From the NCBI GenBank assembly GCA_035299025.1, contig DATGXK010000008.1:496001-560000 (forward strand): 64,000 nucleotides of DNA. The letters are read 5' to 3'. Made by a program: the position numbers and the translations under genes. The notes beneath the pieces are model-generated. The model had not been told where the DNA came from, searched no databases, and was given only the letters and a program-made list of their open reading frames with translations. Positions 7,582 through 15,522 of this stretch are shown here, piece after piece. Position 1 is the first letter of the stretch. Every line of letters starts with the position of its first letter. The DNA is from Leadbetterella sp035299025. Its GTDB lineage: Bacteria > Bacteroidota > Bacteroidia > Cytophagales > Spirosomataceae.

Positions 7582-8670
7582 TTACAGCCTAAATCCAACA
7601 CTAAATGCCTGAATATCTTTGAAATTGGTTTGACTTTCTTTGAAAAGTTTGTTCATGTCGTATCTCACAAAAAGGGTCATGCCATTCTTTTTACCCACCT
7701 CAGCAGTTACACCATAGATGAAGTCATTCAAACCGAAATCTCCTTTGATTTTATCTTCGCTTCTTTTGGAGAACTTTTCTCTGGTATACCCACCAATTCT
7801 ATACCCTGCATATCCTCCGAAACCCATTTTAAATTTATCTTCCTTAAATCCAAAATTCAACAAAACAGGAAAATTCAAATACGGCATCACCAACTTGCTT
7901 TTCTCGGTTTCTTTGGTGTTTGCTACAAATTGTACCATGCTTTTACCCGACAAATCTACTTCTCTTGCCACATTGCTATTTTTCAACATAAAGTTATACC
8001 AAGCTATCTCTGGACCATAGGAGAAGGCAACATCTACTTTAGCACCTTTTACAAGTGTAGCGTTTTTTCGTAATGACAGTGCCACATATCTTGATTGCCA
8101 TGTTCTTAGTCCGTTTAGCTGGCTAGGTGCCGAAACTTCGTTGGCATGGGCAAAATTGTTTAAGCCTATGTAAGTTCCGAAATCGCTTTTAGAGAAAAAC
8201 CTCTTTTCTTTCGGACTTTTTTTCTTTGAATGCTTATTGTGATCCCCATCAGAGTCGTAATCCCTATCAGAGTCATGATCATCGTTATCGAAAGTCTCTA
8301 TTTCGTCCTCCACTCGTCTTTCGCTTTCTTTGATGGTAGTGTCGCTTTTCATAACCATTTCTTTGGTTATTATTTTTATTCTTTGCCCTTCTTTCGAAAC
8401 CACCAAGAGCGTGTCTTTCTTTGCCCCACCTTTGCTGATCAATACCAAGGCTCGTTCTCTTTCGTTAGAATCCACTCCAATGGCCCTTAAAACGTTTTCT
8501 AAATTTAGAGATTTTGGCAATTCCACGATTTTGTTGTTGTTTGTGATGACCTTCACTTTATTATTGGTGCCTTTGTCGTTGAACTCAATAATAGTGGTGT
8601 CTCTTGGTGCGGAGGCTGACACCGCAAACTGACAACCCGTGAGTAATGTAATTAAAAGTAACTTTTTCAT
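7582..8670 (-). CDS. Outer-membrane beta-barrel protein with acidic linker
   Basis: 362 residues with a signal peptide (about 1-20). Residues 21-120 look like a small periplasmic domain. Residues 121-150 form an Asp-rich, then His/Lys-rich linker (DNDDHDSDRDYDSDGD). From about 155 on, alternating aromatic/polar strands ending in AFSVGFRL fit a small PorT-like outer-membrane barrel. The final Phe-x-Leu-type ending suits BAM recognition. It is the third gene of a tight unit with the ECF sigma factor and its membrane partner (7 bases from the latter). It may be a target or a sensor of that system; this is inference. Confidence 0.6.
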   Translation of the reverse strand: MKKLLLITLLTGCQFAVSASAPRDTTIIEFNDKGTNNKVKVITNNNKIVELPKSLNLENVLRAIGVDSNERERALVLISKGGAKKDTLLVVSKEGQRIKIITKEMVMKSDTTIKESERRVEDEIETFDNDDHDSDRDYDSDGDHNKHSKKKSPKEKRFFSKSDFGTYIGLNNFAHANEVSAPSQLNGLRTWQSRYVALSLRKNATLVKGAKVDVAFSYGPEIAWYNFMLKNSNVAREVDLSGKSMVQFVANTKETEKSKLVMPYLNFPVLLNFGFKEDKFKMGFGGYAGYRIGGYTREKFSKRSEDKIKGDFGLNDFIYGVTAEVGKKNGMTLFVRYDMNKLFKESQTNFKDIQAFSVGFRL

Positions 8671-8677
8671 AAATTTT

Positions 8678-9517
8678 CTAATTGTTGTTTAATCTTGCTT
8701 TTATCCAGTTTATTTTATCTTTTATTTGGTTTGTTTCTGACACTATGAATCCTTCTTTGTCTAAAGCCAGCTCCTCTATTGGTTTAAATCCAAGTTTGTT
8801 GAAATCCACTTTTTCACCTTTTTTCAAATGCTTAACTTCATCCAAAACTCTTGTTACCAGTGATTTATCATCAGAAAAGTATTCATCAGAAGTGGTTTTG
8901 GTGTTTTCAGGAATTCTTAGAGAACCGTTAAAAGTATTTACTTGATTCATAGCCAAAATGGGCGTTAAATAAATCAATGTCTCTTCCAGTTTATTTTGTC
9001 TGGCCTCTTCAATATTGGCCATCTTGGTATTGTTTTCTGTTTCAAAAAACTCCTCTAACTTTTTGTTTTCCACTGCTTGCATTTCTTTCTTTTCACTTGT
9101 TTGCACAACTTTTGGGTTGGTCAAAACAATTTCAGCACTGGAAGAAAAAACATCTGTAACATTACTTTCTAATACTGTTTTTTTAGACTCGGCCTGATGA
9201 ACTCCAGATTTCTTAGCTTCCATTATTTTTTCGTGCGAAACTTCAGCTAAATTTTTATTACGGTTAGTGTCAGTACTTGAATTAAGCTCCTCGCTATTAG
9301 TCAAAACACCCTGAGCATCATTTTGCTCCTGATAGTAATAAACACCCACCAACGAAACAATAAACAAAGAAGCAGCCAAGGCAAAGTACCAATATGGCAC
9401 AGATTTCTTCTTTTTTTTAGCCTCTAATCTACTCAAAAACAACTGATTGGCTCTTTCGCTTGGAGCCACCTCGTGGTTGTTTAGTTTTCCCTGAAAAAAA
9501 TCATCTATAGGATTCAT
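8678..9517 (-). CDS. Membrane-anchored putative anti-sigma partner
   Basis: 279 residues with one membrane helix at about 42-62 (YWYFALAASLFIVSLVGVYYY), preceded by a lysine run, giving a short cytoplasmic N-terminus and a long extracytoplasmic part of low complexity (Glu/Lys/Asn/Ser). No zinc-anti-sigma HxxxCxxC motif is visible. Position between an ECF sigma gene (12 bases) and a barrel gene (7 bases), plus the topology, suggest an anti-sigma or sigma-regulating protein. That role is inferred from context; the sequence itself does not prove it. Confidence 0.55.
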   Translation of the reverse strand: MNPIDDFFQGKLNNHEVAPSERANQLFLSRLEAKKKKKSVPYWYFALAASLFIVSLVGVYYYQEQNDAQGVLTNSEELNSSTDTNRNKNLAEVSHEKIMEAKKSGVHQAESKKTVLESNVTDVFSSSAEIVLTNPKVVQTSEKKEMQAVENKKLEEFFETENNTKMANIEEARQNKLEETLIYLTPILAMNQVNTFNGSLRIPENTKTTSDEYFSDDKSLVTRVLDEVKHLKKGEKVDFNKLGFKPIEELALDKEGFIVSETNQIKDKINWIKARLNNN

Positions 9518-9529
9518 ACACTAGTTTTT

Positions 9530-10090
9530 TTAAACGATATATCCGTATTTCTCATTTTTCAATAATTGTTCTTGCAAGATTGCTCTCGCTCTGCTCAACT
9601 GCGATTTAGAGGTACCTTCCGAAATCCCGAGCATGTCTCCTATTTCTGTATGGTTATAGCCCTCTATGGCATACAGATTGAAGACCGTACGGTATCCATT
9701 CGGAAGCGACTGTATGAGTTGCATTAGCTCATCCGACTCAAAATCAAGAATTTGACTGTACGAATTATGCAATTCAGCGACATCGTCCAATCCAACCTCC
9801 AACATTTTTTTGCTACGCAAGTACATCAATGCCTCGTTTACCACCAACCTTTTCGCCCAACCCTCAAAACTTCCTTTAAAACCAAACTGACTTACTTTTT
9901 CAAAAATTTTCATCACACTTTCCACCATCAAATCTTCCGCCGCCATTCTGTCACTAACGTACCTGCAACAAATAGCCAGAAACTTGCCGGAAAACTTTTC
10001 ATAGAACAGTCGCTGTGCATTTGGGTCTCCTTTTATCAGAGCCCTTGCCAGATCGTATTCAGTTTCGAAAAGTGATAAAATTTTAGCCAT
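9530..10090 (-). CDS. ECF-family RNA polymerase sigma factor
   Basis: 186 residues from the ATG at 10090; an in-frame TTG at 10117 is rejected. Region 2 is at about residues 25-90 (AEDLMVESVMKIFEKV, then FEGWAKRLVVNEALMYLR) and region 4 at about 125-175 (LPNGYRTVFNLYAIEGY, NHTEIGDMLGISEGTSKSQL), the standard two-domain ECF layout with no sigma-1 or sigma-3. It directs polymerase to a small regulon, usually for envelope stress. It heads an operon with a membrane protein and an outer-membrane barrel, and lies divergent to the Crp-like gene. Confidence 0.9.
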   Translation of the reverse strand: MAKILSLFETEYDLARALIKGDPNAQRLFYEKFSGKFLAICCRYVSDRMAAEDLMVESVMKIFEKVSQFGFKGSFEGWAKRLVVNEALMYLRSKKMLEVGLDDVAELHNSYSQILDFESDELMQLIQSLPNGYRTVFNLYAIEGYNHTEIGDMLGISEGTSKSQLSRARAILQEQLLKNEKYGYIV

Positions 10091-10139
10091 ATAATCAGTT
10101 TCAATCTCAAGATGCAATTTTTTTATGTTAGGGTTGCAT

Positions 10140-10147
10140 TATATTTG
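10140..10147 (+). promoter_or_regulatory. -7 element upstream of the Crp-like/trp genes
   Basis: TATATTTG matches the Bacteroidota -7 consensus 18 bases before the ATG at 10165; no good TTG lies 19-20 nt upstream, so the match is partial. Confidence 0.4.
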
Positions 10148-10164
10148 TAAAAAATTAAAACAAT

Positions 10165-10758
10165 ATGTTTACTTCTTTTGTAGAATCATTGAAAGCAATA
10201 CATCCTATAAAAAAGGAAACTGAAAAAATGCTAGTTAAAAGACTTACCAGGCACACTGGTAAGGCAGGAGATATACTTGTAAAAGCGGGAGAAATAAACG
10301 ACCGCTTATATTTTATTGAGAAAGGAATGGTGAGGTCGTTTTATACGATTGAAGAAAATAAAACCAAAACTGACGTGACGTCTTGGTTTGTAGGTGAGTT
10401 TGGATTTATTTACATTCCGCATAGCTATATTCCAAAAGCACCGTCTGTTGAAACCATAGAGCTTTTGGAAGATTCTCAGATGATATCGATTACAAACAAA
10501 TCGATGCAGGAATTATATGATTCTGTGCCAGAAGCCAATTATATTGGACGAATTCTTACGGAAATGTATTTGGTAATGTACGACGAACGCGTGCGGTTTC
10601 TGAGAATGATGAGTGCCCAAAAACGTAACGATGCTTTCAGGGAGATGTTTCCTGACATTTACGATAGAGCACCCAAAAAATATATAGCTTCGTTTTTGGG
10701 CCTTACGCCCGAAACCTTGAGCCGAGTACGAAAAAATGATAACAAGAAAGCTGAATGA
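10165..10758 (+). CDS. Crp/Fnr-family transcriptional regulator
   Basis: 197 residues. A cyclic-nucleotide-binding-like beta barrel occupies about residues 25-115 (GKAGDILVKAGEINDRLYFIEKG). The C-terminal part has a short helix-turn-helix ending PKKYIASFLGLTPETLSRVRK. The phosphate-binding cassette of true cAMP receptors (R-x-S/T in the GE loop) is not evident, as in many Bacteroidota homologues, so the ligand is unknown. Its stop overlaps the trpC start (ATGA), so it is translationally coupled to the tryptophan genes. A regulatory link to them is possible but unproven. Confidence 0.85.
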   Translation: MFTSFVESLKAIHPIKKETEKMLVKRLTRHTGKAGDILVKAGEINDRLYFIEKGMVRSFYTIEENKTKTDVTSWFVGEFGFIYIPHSYIPKAPSVETIELLEDSQMISITNKSMQELYDSVPEANYIGRILTEMYLVMYDERVRFLRMMSAQKRNDAFREMFPDIYDRAPKKYIASFLGLTPETLSRVRKNDNKKAE

Positions 10759-11546
10759 CGATTTTAGATCAAATAATTGAAAACAAAAAGATTGAAGTCT
10801 CTCGTGCCAAAGAAAAAGTGGGTATTGAAGAGTTGAAAAATTCGGTGTATTTCAACAAAAAAACAAACTCACTGAAATCGGCTTTGTTGGCCTCTGGAAC
10901 TAGTGGTATAATTTCGGAATATAAAAGAAAATCGCCATCGAAAGGTGAAATTAACGTAGGTGCAGGCATAGCCGAAACAACGGCGGGTTATACAAAAGCG
11001 GGTGCGGCGGGCATAAGCGTACTTACAGACACTTTGTTTTTTGGGGGATTCAAAGAAGACTTGTTAATTGCCAGAGAGCACAATCCTGACACACCGCTTC
11101 TTCGAAAAGATTTCATGATTGATGAATACCAAATCTATGAAGCCAAAGCTTGGGGTGCGGATGTGATTTTGTTGATTGCCGCCAACCTAGAAAGTGAAGA
11201 AATAGAAGTTTTGAGTAAAAAGGCCCACGAATTGGGCTTGGAGGTGCTTTTAGAGGTTCATAATAAGGAAGAAATAGATAAAAGCCCACTGGCTAATGTA
11301 GATATAGTAGGTGTAAACAACCGCAATCTGAAAAACTTTGCTGAAAACAATGTAAATGCTTCCATCGAGCTTTTTGATTTTATACCCAACGACAAAGTGA
11401 AAATATCAGAAAGTTGTATCAGTCATCCAGATACCGTAAAACAGTTAATAGAAATCGGTTATAAAGGGTTTTTAATGGGCGAAAATTTCATGAAAACAAG
11501 CAACCCAGCCAAAGCCTTAGAGGAATTCGTAGAATTAATAATGTAA
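10755..11546 (+). CDS. trpC: Indole-3-glycerol phosphate synthase
   Basis: 263 residues, the size of a monofunctional TrpC. It converts CdRP to indole-3-glycerol phosphate in tryptophan synthesis. Family motifs are in order: EYKRKSPSKGEI (catalytic Lys, about 55-66), LRKDFMIDEYQIYEAKAWGAD, LLEVHN, VGVNNRNL, SESCISH and GFLMGENFM. It overlaps the upstream regulator by four bases and is followed by trpF. Confidence 0.95.
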   Translation: MTILDQIIENKKIEVSRAKEKVGIEELKNSVYFNKKTNSLKSALLASGTSGIISEYKRKSPSKGEINVGAGIAETTAGYTKAGAAGISVLTDTLFFGGFKEDLLIAREHNPDTPLLRKDFMIDEYQIYEAKAWGADVILLIAANLESEEIEVLSKKAHELGLEVLLEVHNKEEIDKSPLANVDIVGVNNRNLKNFAENNVNASIELFDFIPNDKVKISESCISHPDTVKQLIEIGYKGFLMGENFMKTSNPAKALEEFVELIM

Positions 11547-11550
11547 ACTA

Positions 11551-11590
11551 TTGCCTTGATGCCTTTTGCCTTGGTGCCTTAATGCCTTCA
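11551..11590 (+). repeat. Short-period GCCTT repeat before trpF
   Basis: Five copies of GCCTT spaced 7-8 bases apart (GCCTTGAT, GCCTTTT, GCCTTGGT, GCCTTAAT, GCCTTCA) fill nearly the whole trpC-trpF spacer and end five bases before the trpF ATG. Confidence 0.6.
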
Positions 11591-11594
11591 AAAA

Positions 11595-12230
11595 ATGCTA
11601 AAAATCAAAGTATGCGGAATGCGAGAAAGTCAGAATATTCTGGCTTTGGCAGAGCTGCAACCTGATTTTATGGGTTTTATTTTTTACCCTAAATCGGCGA
11701 GATATACCGGAGATATTTTGGAAAAGGAAATACTAAAATCTTTACCTCGGAGTATTCAAAAGACTGGTGTTTTTGTAAATGAAAGCCTCGAAAAAGTAAT
11801 TGATATTTCAAAAGAATGCGGCCTAGATTTTGTGCAGTTACATGGAAATGAGACCGTCGAATTTTGTGAACAATTAAAAAAAGAAGGCCTAAAAGTCTTA
11901 AAAGTATTTTCGGTTGACAATTCATTTGATTTTTCAGAAACCGTTAATTTTGAAAACTTTGCAGATTATTTCTTGTTCGATACCAAAGCAGAAGGCGGTT
12001 ATGGTGGACATGGAAAAGCTTTCGACTGGAAAATTTTAGAAGAATATAAAGGCAGAACCCCATTTTTGCTAGCGGGAGGTATTTCTTTAAAAAATTTGGA
12101 AGATTTAGGTATTATAAAAAATAAGAACTTTGTGGGAATTGACGTGAATAGCAAATTTGAACTCAGCCCTGCAAACAAAGATATTGAAGCTTTAAAAGAG
12201 CTTTTTGGAAAAATTAAACTTAACCAATAA
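11595..12230 (+). CDS. trpF: Phosphoribosylanthranilate isomerase
   Basis: 211 residues, TIM barrel. Motifs KVCGMR (catalytic Cys, about residue 7), GFIFYPKSARY, VGVFVNE, VQLHGNE, FDTKAEGGYGGHGKAFDW (catalytic Asp), LAGGIS and FVGIDVNSKFE, the last being the phosphate-binding end. It isomerises phosphoribosylanthranilate to CdRP, the substrate of the neighbouring TrpC. It lies between trpC and trpB in the same direction. Confidence 0.95.
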   Translation: MLKIKVCGMRESQNILALAELQPDFMGFIFYPKSARYTGDILEKEILKSLPRSIQKTGVFVNESLEKVIDISKECGLDFVQLHGNETVEFCEQLKKEGLKVLKVFSVDNSFDFSETVNFENFADYFLFDTKAEGGYGGHGKAFDWKILEEYKGRTPFLLAGGISLKNLEDLGIIKNKNFVGIDVNSKFELSPANKDIEALKELFGKIKLNQ

Positions 12231-12249
12231 TTCGACAAGCCAAAGAAAA

Positions 12250-12275
12250 ATCTTTGCGACCTAGCGACTTAGCGG
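12250..12275 (+). repeat. Three 8-base units before trpB
   Basis: TTTGCGAC-CTAGCGAC-TTAGCGGT: three degenerate 8-base units in the trpF-trpB spacer, ending about 14 bases before the trpB ATG. Similar design to the element before trpF but a different core word. Confidence 0.55.
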
Positions 12276-12288
12276 TAAAACTAAAAAA

Positions 12289-13485
12289 ATGAAAAGTCTA
12301 AAAGAAAACTCACCATTTCAGGTGGACGAAAGAGGGTATTACGGAAATTTCGGTGGAGCATTTATTCCCGAAATGCTCTATCCAAATGTAGAAGAATTGC
12401 GTGAAAACTATCTCAAAATCATGTATGAGCCGAGTTTTCAAGAGGAGTTCCAGCGTCTTCTGAAAGATTACGTTGGTCGTCCGACGCCGCTATTTCATGC
12501 AGAAAGACTTTCAGAAAAATACCAAACCAATGTCTACTTAAAAAGAGAAGACCTCTGTCACACCGGAGCTCACAAGGTTAACAATACCCTCGGGCAGATA
12601 TTATTGGCCAAAAAACTCAATAAAAAGAAAATAGTAGCCGAAACCGGTGCAGGACAACACGGCGTGGCCACCGCCACCATGTGTGCATTGATGGGCTTGG
12701 AGTGCATTGTGTACATGGGCGAAATCGACATCGAACGTCAAGCACCTAATGTTGCTCGTATGAAAATGCTCGGTGCAGAAGTAAGACCAGCAAAAAGTGG
12801 TTCAAGAACCCTCAAAGATGCCACAAACGAGGCCATGAGACACTGGATAAACAATCCGACAGATACGCATTACATCATTGGTTCGGTAGTTGGCCCTCAC
12901 CCCTACCCCGACATGGTGGCTAGATTCCAGTCCGTTATTTCCGAGGAAATTAGAACCCAGCTTTTTGAGCAAACTGGCTCAGAAAACCCAGATTATGTGA
13001 TAGCTTGTGTTGGAGGAGGGTCAAACGCCGCAGGTACTTTTTACCATTTCCTGGACGAACCTTCTGTAAAAATCATAGCTGCTGAAGCCGCAGGTCATGG
13101 TGTAAAAACTGGAAAATCAGCCGCCACTACATTTCTGGGGAAACCAGGTATATTGCATGGAAGTAAGAGCCTTTTGATGCAAACATTTGATGGCCAAGTG
13201 GTAGAGCCACATTCTATTTCAGCTGGTTTGGATTACCCCGGCATCGGGCCATTGCATGCACATTTATGGGAAAGCAAAAGGGCCACTTTTTACGGAATTA
13301 CAGACGATGAGTCGCTTTCAGCAGGCTTTGAGCTTACCAAACTGGAAGGTATAATTCCAGCCATAGAATCGAGCCACGCATTGGCAGTTCTCAATTATTT
13401 GGGAGCCGGAAAAGGCGAAACGGTGGTGATAGGACTATCGGGCAGAGGCGACAAAGACTTGGCGACTTACATGAAGCATCTGTAA
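12289..13485 (+). CDS. trpB: Tryptophan synthase beta chain
   Basis: 398 residues, typical TrpB1. The PLP lysine lies in CHTGAHKVNNTLGQ (about 90-103), followed by ETGAGQHGVATA (catalytic Glu), SVVGPHPYPDMV, the CVGGGSNA phosphate loop and a C-terminal LSGRGDKD. The enzyme joins indole and serine. It needs the alpha chain for indole supply, but trpA is not downstream: the next gene is convergent and only five bases away. Confidence 0.97.
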   Translation: MKSLKENSPFQVDERGYYGNFGGAFIPEMLYPNVEELRENYLKIMYEPSFQEEFQRLLKDYVGRPTPLFHAERLSEKYQTNVYLKREDLCHTGAHKVNNTLGQILLAKKLNKKKIVAETGAGQHGVATATMCALMGLECIVYMGEIDIERQAPNVARMKMLGAEVRPAKSGSRTLKDATNEAMRHWINNPTDTHYIIGSVVGPHPYPDMVARFQSVISEEIRTQLFEQTGSENPDYVIACVGGGSNAAGTFYHFLDEPSVKIIAAEAAGHGVKTGKSAATTFLGKPGILHGSKSLLMQTFDGQVVEPHSISAGLDYPGIGPLHAHLWESKRATFYGITDDESLSAGFELTKLEGIIPAIESSHALAVLNYLGAGKGETVVIGLSGRGDKDLATYMKHL

Positions 13486-13490
13486 GAGTT

Positions 13491-14996
13491 TTACCCTTCT
13501 CTCTCAAAACGACCTGTACTGGCATCAAATTCCATTTCTTGGATATCCCATTTGCCGCTTGGGGCATCTCGTTCATATTTTTGAGCAATTATCATTCGGT
13601 TTCCATCCGAACGGAGATTTATCATACCAAAACGTGTAAGAAATGAGTTAATGTCCTTCTGAATATCAGTAGTTTTCTTATCCATTTCCTTCAAAAGTTC
13701 GGCCTTATTCGGATCATTTCCATCAAGAATAGCCTTTCTTTGAAGTTTCAAATCGGCAACTTGCTTTCCCCAATCGTTCAAGTTTATGAGATTTTTATAA
13801 GTGATTTCTTTATTTGACCTGGCCAATTCAGTACTAAAAATCATGGGTCTTTCGCCATAGCCATGCTTACCCAAAGCTCCCAAAGTATCAGGTCTTGGAT
13901 GAGAATAGGGCTCATCGTCTCCACTTGAAATAACCGTAGCGGCAGCATTTACGGCTTTCAAGAAGTCCAAATCAAAATGATTTGAACCATGGTGACAAGC
14001 TTTTGCGGCATCAACTACTAGCTCATCTAGGATATTATTGTCAGCATAATGTTTGTGCATAATCTTACCAAATTCTTCGTTCAAATCACCTCCAAGTAAA
14101 AGCCGAAGATTTCCGTACTTCAATTTTATTATAACCGAATGTCCATTTTTATCTTTACCGCCTTTGTCGATTGATTTCAGACCTTTCTTTCCGTTTTTTG
14201 TTTGAGGAATCGGCCCAAGAATTTTCATAGAAAACTCCTTGCCATTTACAAAATTTTGGTCTGTAAAAGCATCCAAGTAATTGTTTTCGATATTTAGCAT
14301 CTTAAAATTTACGTTCGGATTGCTTTTTAATGCCTCGGCAAGGGTTTTTGGGTAAGTTGATCCTTTGCCACTTAACTTGTTCGGATCAGTAATTATGGCT
14401 TTCATCTCTGTGGTATTACTTACCAATTCGGTTATTAAACCTTCCTCAATTTTTCCAAAAGAAACCTTCCCCGCTTCTGGTCGCTCTACAATACCTTGGT
14501 GATAAACATTCGAAAAACGCAATACCTTATTTTTGAACAAATCCCTAAATCCGCCATAATGATCCATATCACCATGACTGATTATGGCCTGAAAATTCAG
14601 TTTTATCGGCTGATTTTTTTTGTACAAATTAAACCTCCAAGTAAGGTAGCGATTCATATTGTCCCCTTCGCCGGCATCAATTATAAAGTGCTCGTCAGCA
14701 GGAGTTACCACATGGCATCCGTCCCCTTGGCCAATATCTATAAAGTTAACCTCGAGCACTCTTTCTTTTCGGATTTCACTCACAGAAATCCACCCAAAAT
14801 TGTTTCTAGCTTTCACTTTTACGCGGTTATTTTTGATTTCTAAGTCAATAATCTGTATGAAATCACCAAATAACAGATGCTGCACCCAGTCTTTTGAAGT
14901 CTCATCTTTAAAGACTTTAGCGTCAGGAAATTCTGCAAAAGTGTAGTAATAATTATTTACTCCTTCCACATATTTTGTTGTGTCCAACTTTGCCAT
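13491..14996 (-). CDS. SH3-like / metallo-beta-lactamase-fold hydrolase (ComEC-type catalytic domain)
   Basis: 501 residues, no signal peptide or membrane helix, hence cytosolic. An SH3-like domain (about 35-78, ending NNFGWISVSE) precedes a ComEC/Rec2-like MBL domain: FIDIGQGDG (85-93), DAGEG, SHGDMDHYGG (140-149, metal motif with Asp143, Asp145, His146), LLGGD (300-304), CHHGS (334-338) and SSGDDEPYSHP. A helical region and a short C-terminal domain follow. The substrate is probably a nucleic acid or phosphodiester, by analogy with ComEC, but is unknown. It stands alone, converging on trpB. Confidence 0.75.
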   Translation of the reverse strand: MAKLDTTKYVEGVNNYYYTFAEFPDAKVFKDETSKDWVQHLLFGDFIQIIDLEIKNNRVKVKARNNFGWISVSEIRKERVLEVNFIDIGQGDGCHVVTPADEHFIIDAGEGDNMNRYLTWRFNLYKKNQPIKLNFQAIISHGDMDHYGGFRDLFKNKVLRFSNVYHQGIVERPEAGKVSFGKIEEGLITELVSNTTEMKAIITDPNKLSGKGSTYPKTLAEALKSNPNVNFKMLNIENNYLDAFTDQNFVNGKEFSMKILGPIPQTKNGKKGLKSIDKGGKDKNGHSVIIKLKYGNLRLLLGGDLNEEFGKIMHKHYADNNILDELVVDAAKACHHGSNHFDLDFLKAVNAAATVISSGDDEPYSHPRPDTLGALGKHGYGERPMIFSTELARSNKEITYKNLINLNDWGKQVADLKLQRKAILDGNDPNKAELLKEMDKKTTDIQKDINSFLTRFGMINLRSDGNRMIIAQKYERDAPSGKWDIQEMEFDASTGRFEREG

Positions 14997-15123
14997 GCTT
15001 TTGTTTTTTTGATAAATAAAACTACATCCAACGATTATTTCTTCCTAATTAATTTTATTAAAAGGAAGGTATTTCTATTTTTGCTGAGATTATATTTTTA
15101 ATAAAATTCAACCATTCCCAAAC

Positions 15124-15516
15124 ATGCATATTTTCAGCACCTTATCATTCAAATCATTCTTAATCGCAGCGTTATTTATGGCAATTTCTACTTCGGGTTT
15201 TTCACAAAAAAAAGAATTAAGACATGTAGTGATGTTTAAATTCAAAGAAACATCCTCGGCAGCCGATGTTAAAAAAGTGGAAGATGCTTTTCATGGACTG
15301 AAGGGCAAAATCAAACAAATAAAAGACTATGAATGGGGCACCAACAACAGTCCAGAAGGTCTTGACAATGGCTTTACTCACGTATTTTTTGTAACATTCA
15401 GCAGCGAAGAAGATAGAGCAATTTACTTGCCTCACCCTGACCATAAGGCTTTTGTGGAAGTTCTTATGCCTCATCTTGACAAGGTAATGGTTTTGGATTA
15501 TTGGGCTAAAAAATAA
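15124..15516 (+). CDS. Secreted Dabb-domain (stress-responsive alpha/beta barrel) protein
   Basis: 130 residues: signal peptide about 1-27, then one Dabb domain with RHVVMFKFKETSS at its start, EWGTNNSPEGL in the middle and HKAFVEVLMPHLDKVMVLDYW at the end. Dabb domains form dimeric alpha/beta barrels; some are enzymes, many are unassigned. A paralogue lies at 52362. The SDR gene begins seven bases downstream, so the two are probably co-transcribed. Confidence 0.85.
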   Translation: MHIFSTLSFKSFLIAALFMAISTSGFSQKKELRHVVMFKFKETSSAADVKKVEDAFHGLKGKIKQIKDYEWGTNNSPEGLDNGFTHVFFVTFSSEEDRAIYLPHPDHKAFVEVLMPHLDKVMVLDYWAKK

Positions 15517-15522
15517 ACTACA

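Noticed and set aside
7576..8073. Plus-strand frame of 165 codons opposite the barrel gene
   Set aside because: Shadow of the barrel-protein gene, whose signal peptide, operon position and terminator fix the minus strand as coding.
10091..10117. Upstream TTG start adding nine residues to the ECF sigma factor
   Set aside because: The ATG at 10090 gives the usual ECF N-terminal length, and a TTG is not needed.
11551..12275. Possible CRISPR-like array in the trp spacers
   Set aside because: Units are only 7-8 bases, contiguous and without spacers; no cas genes anywhere in the window.
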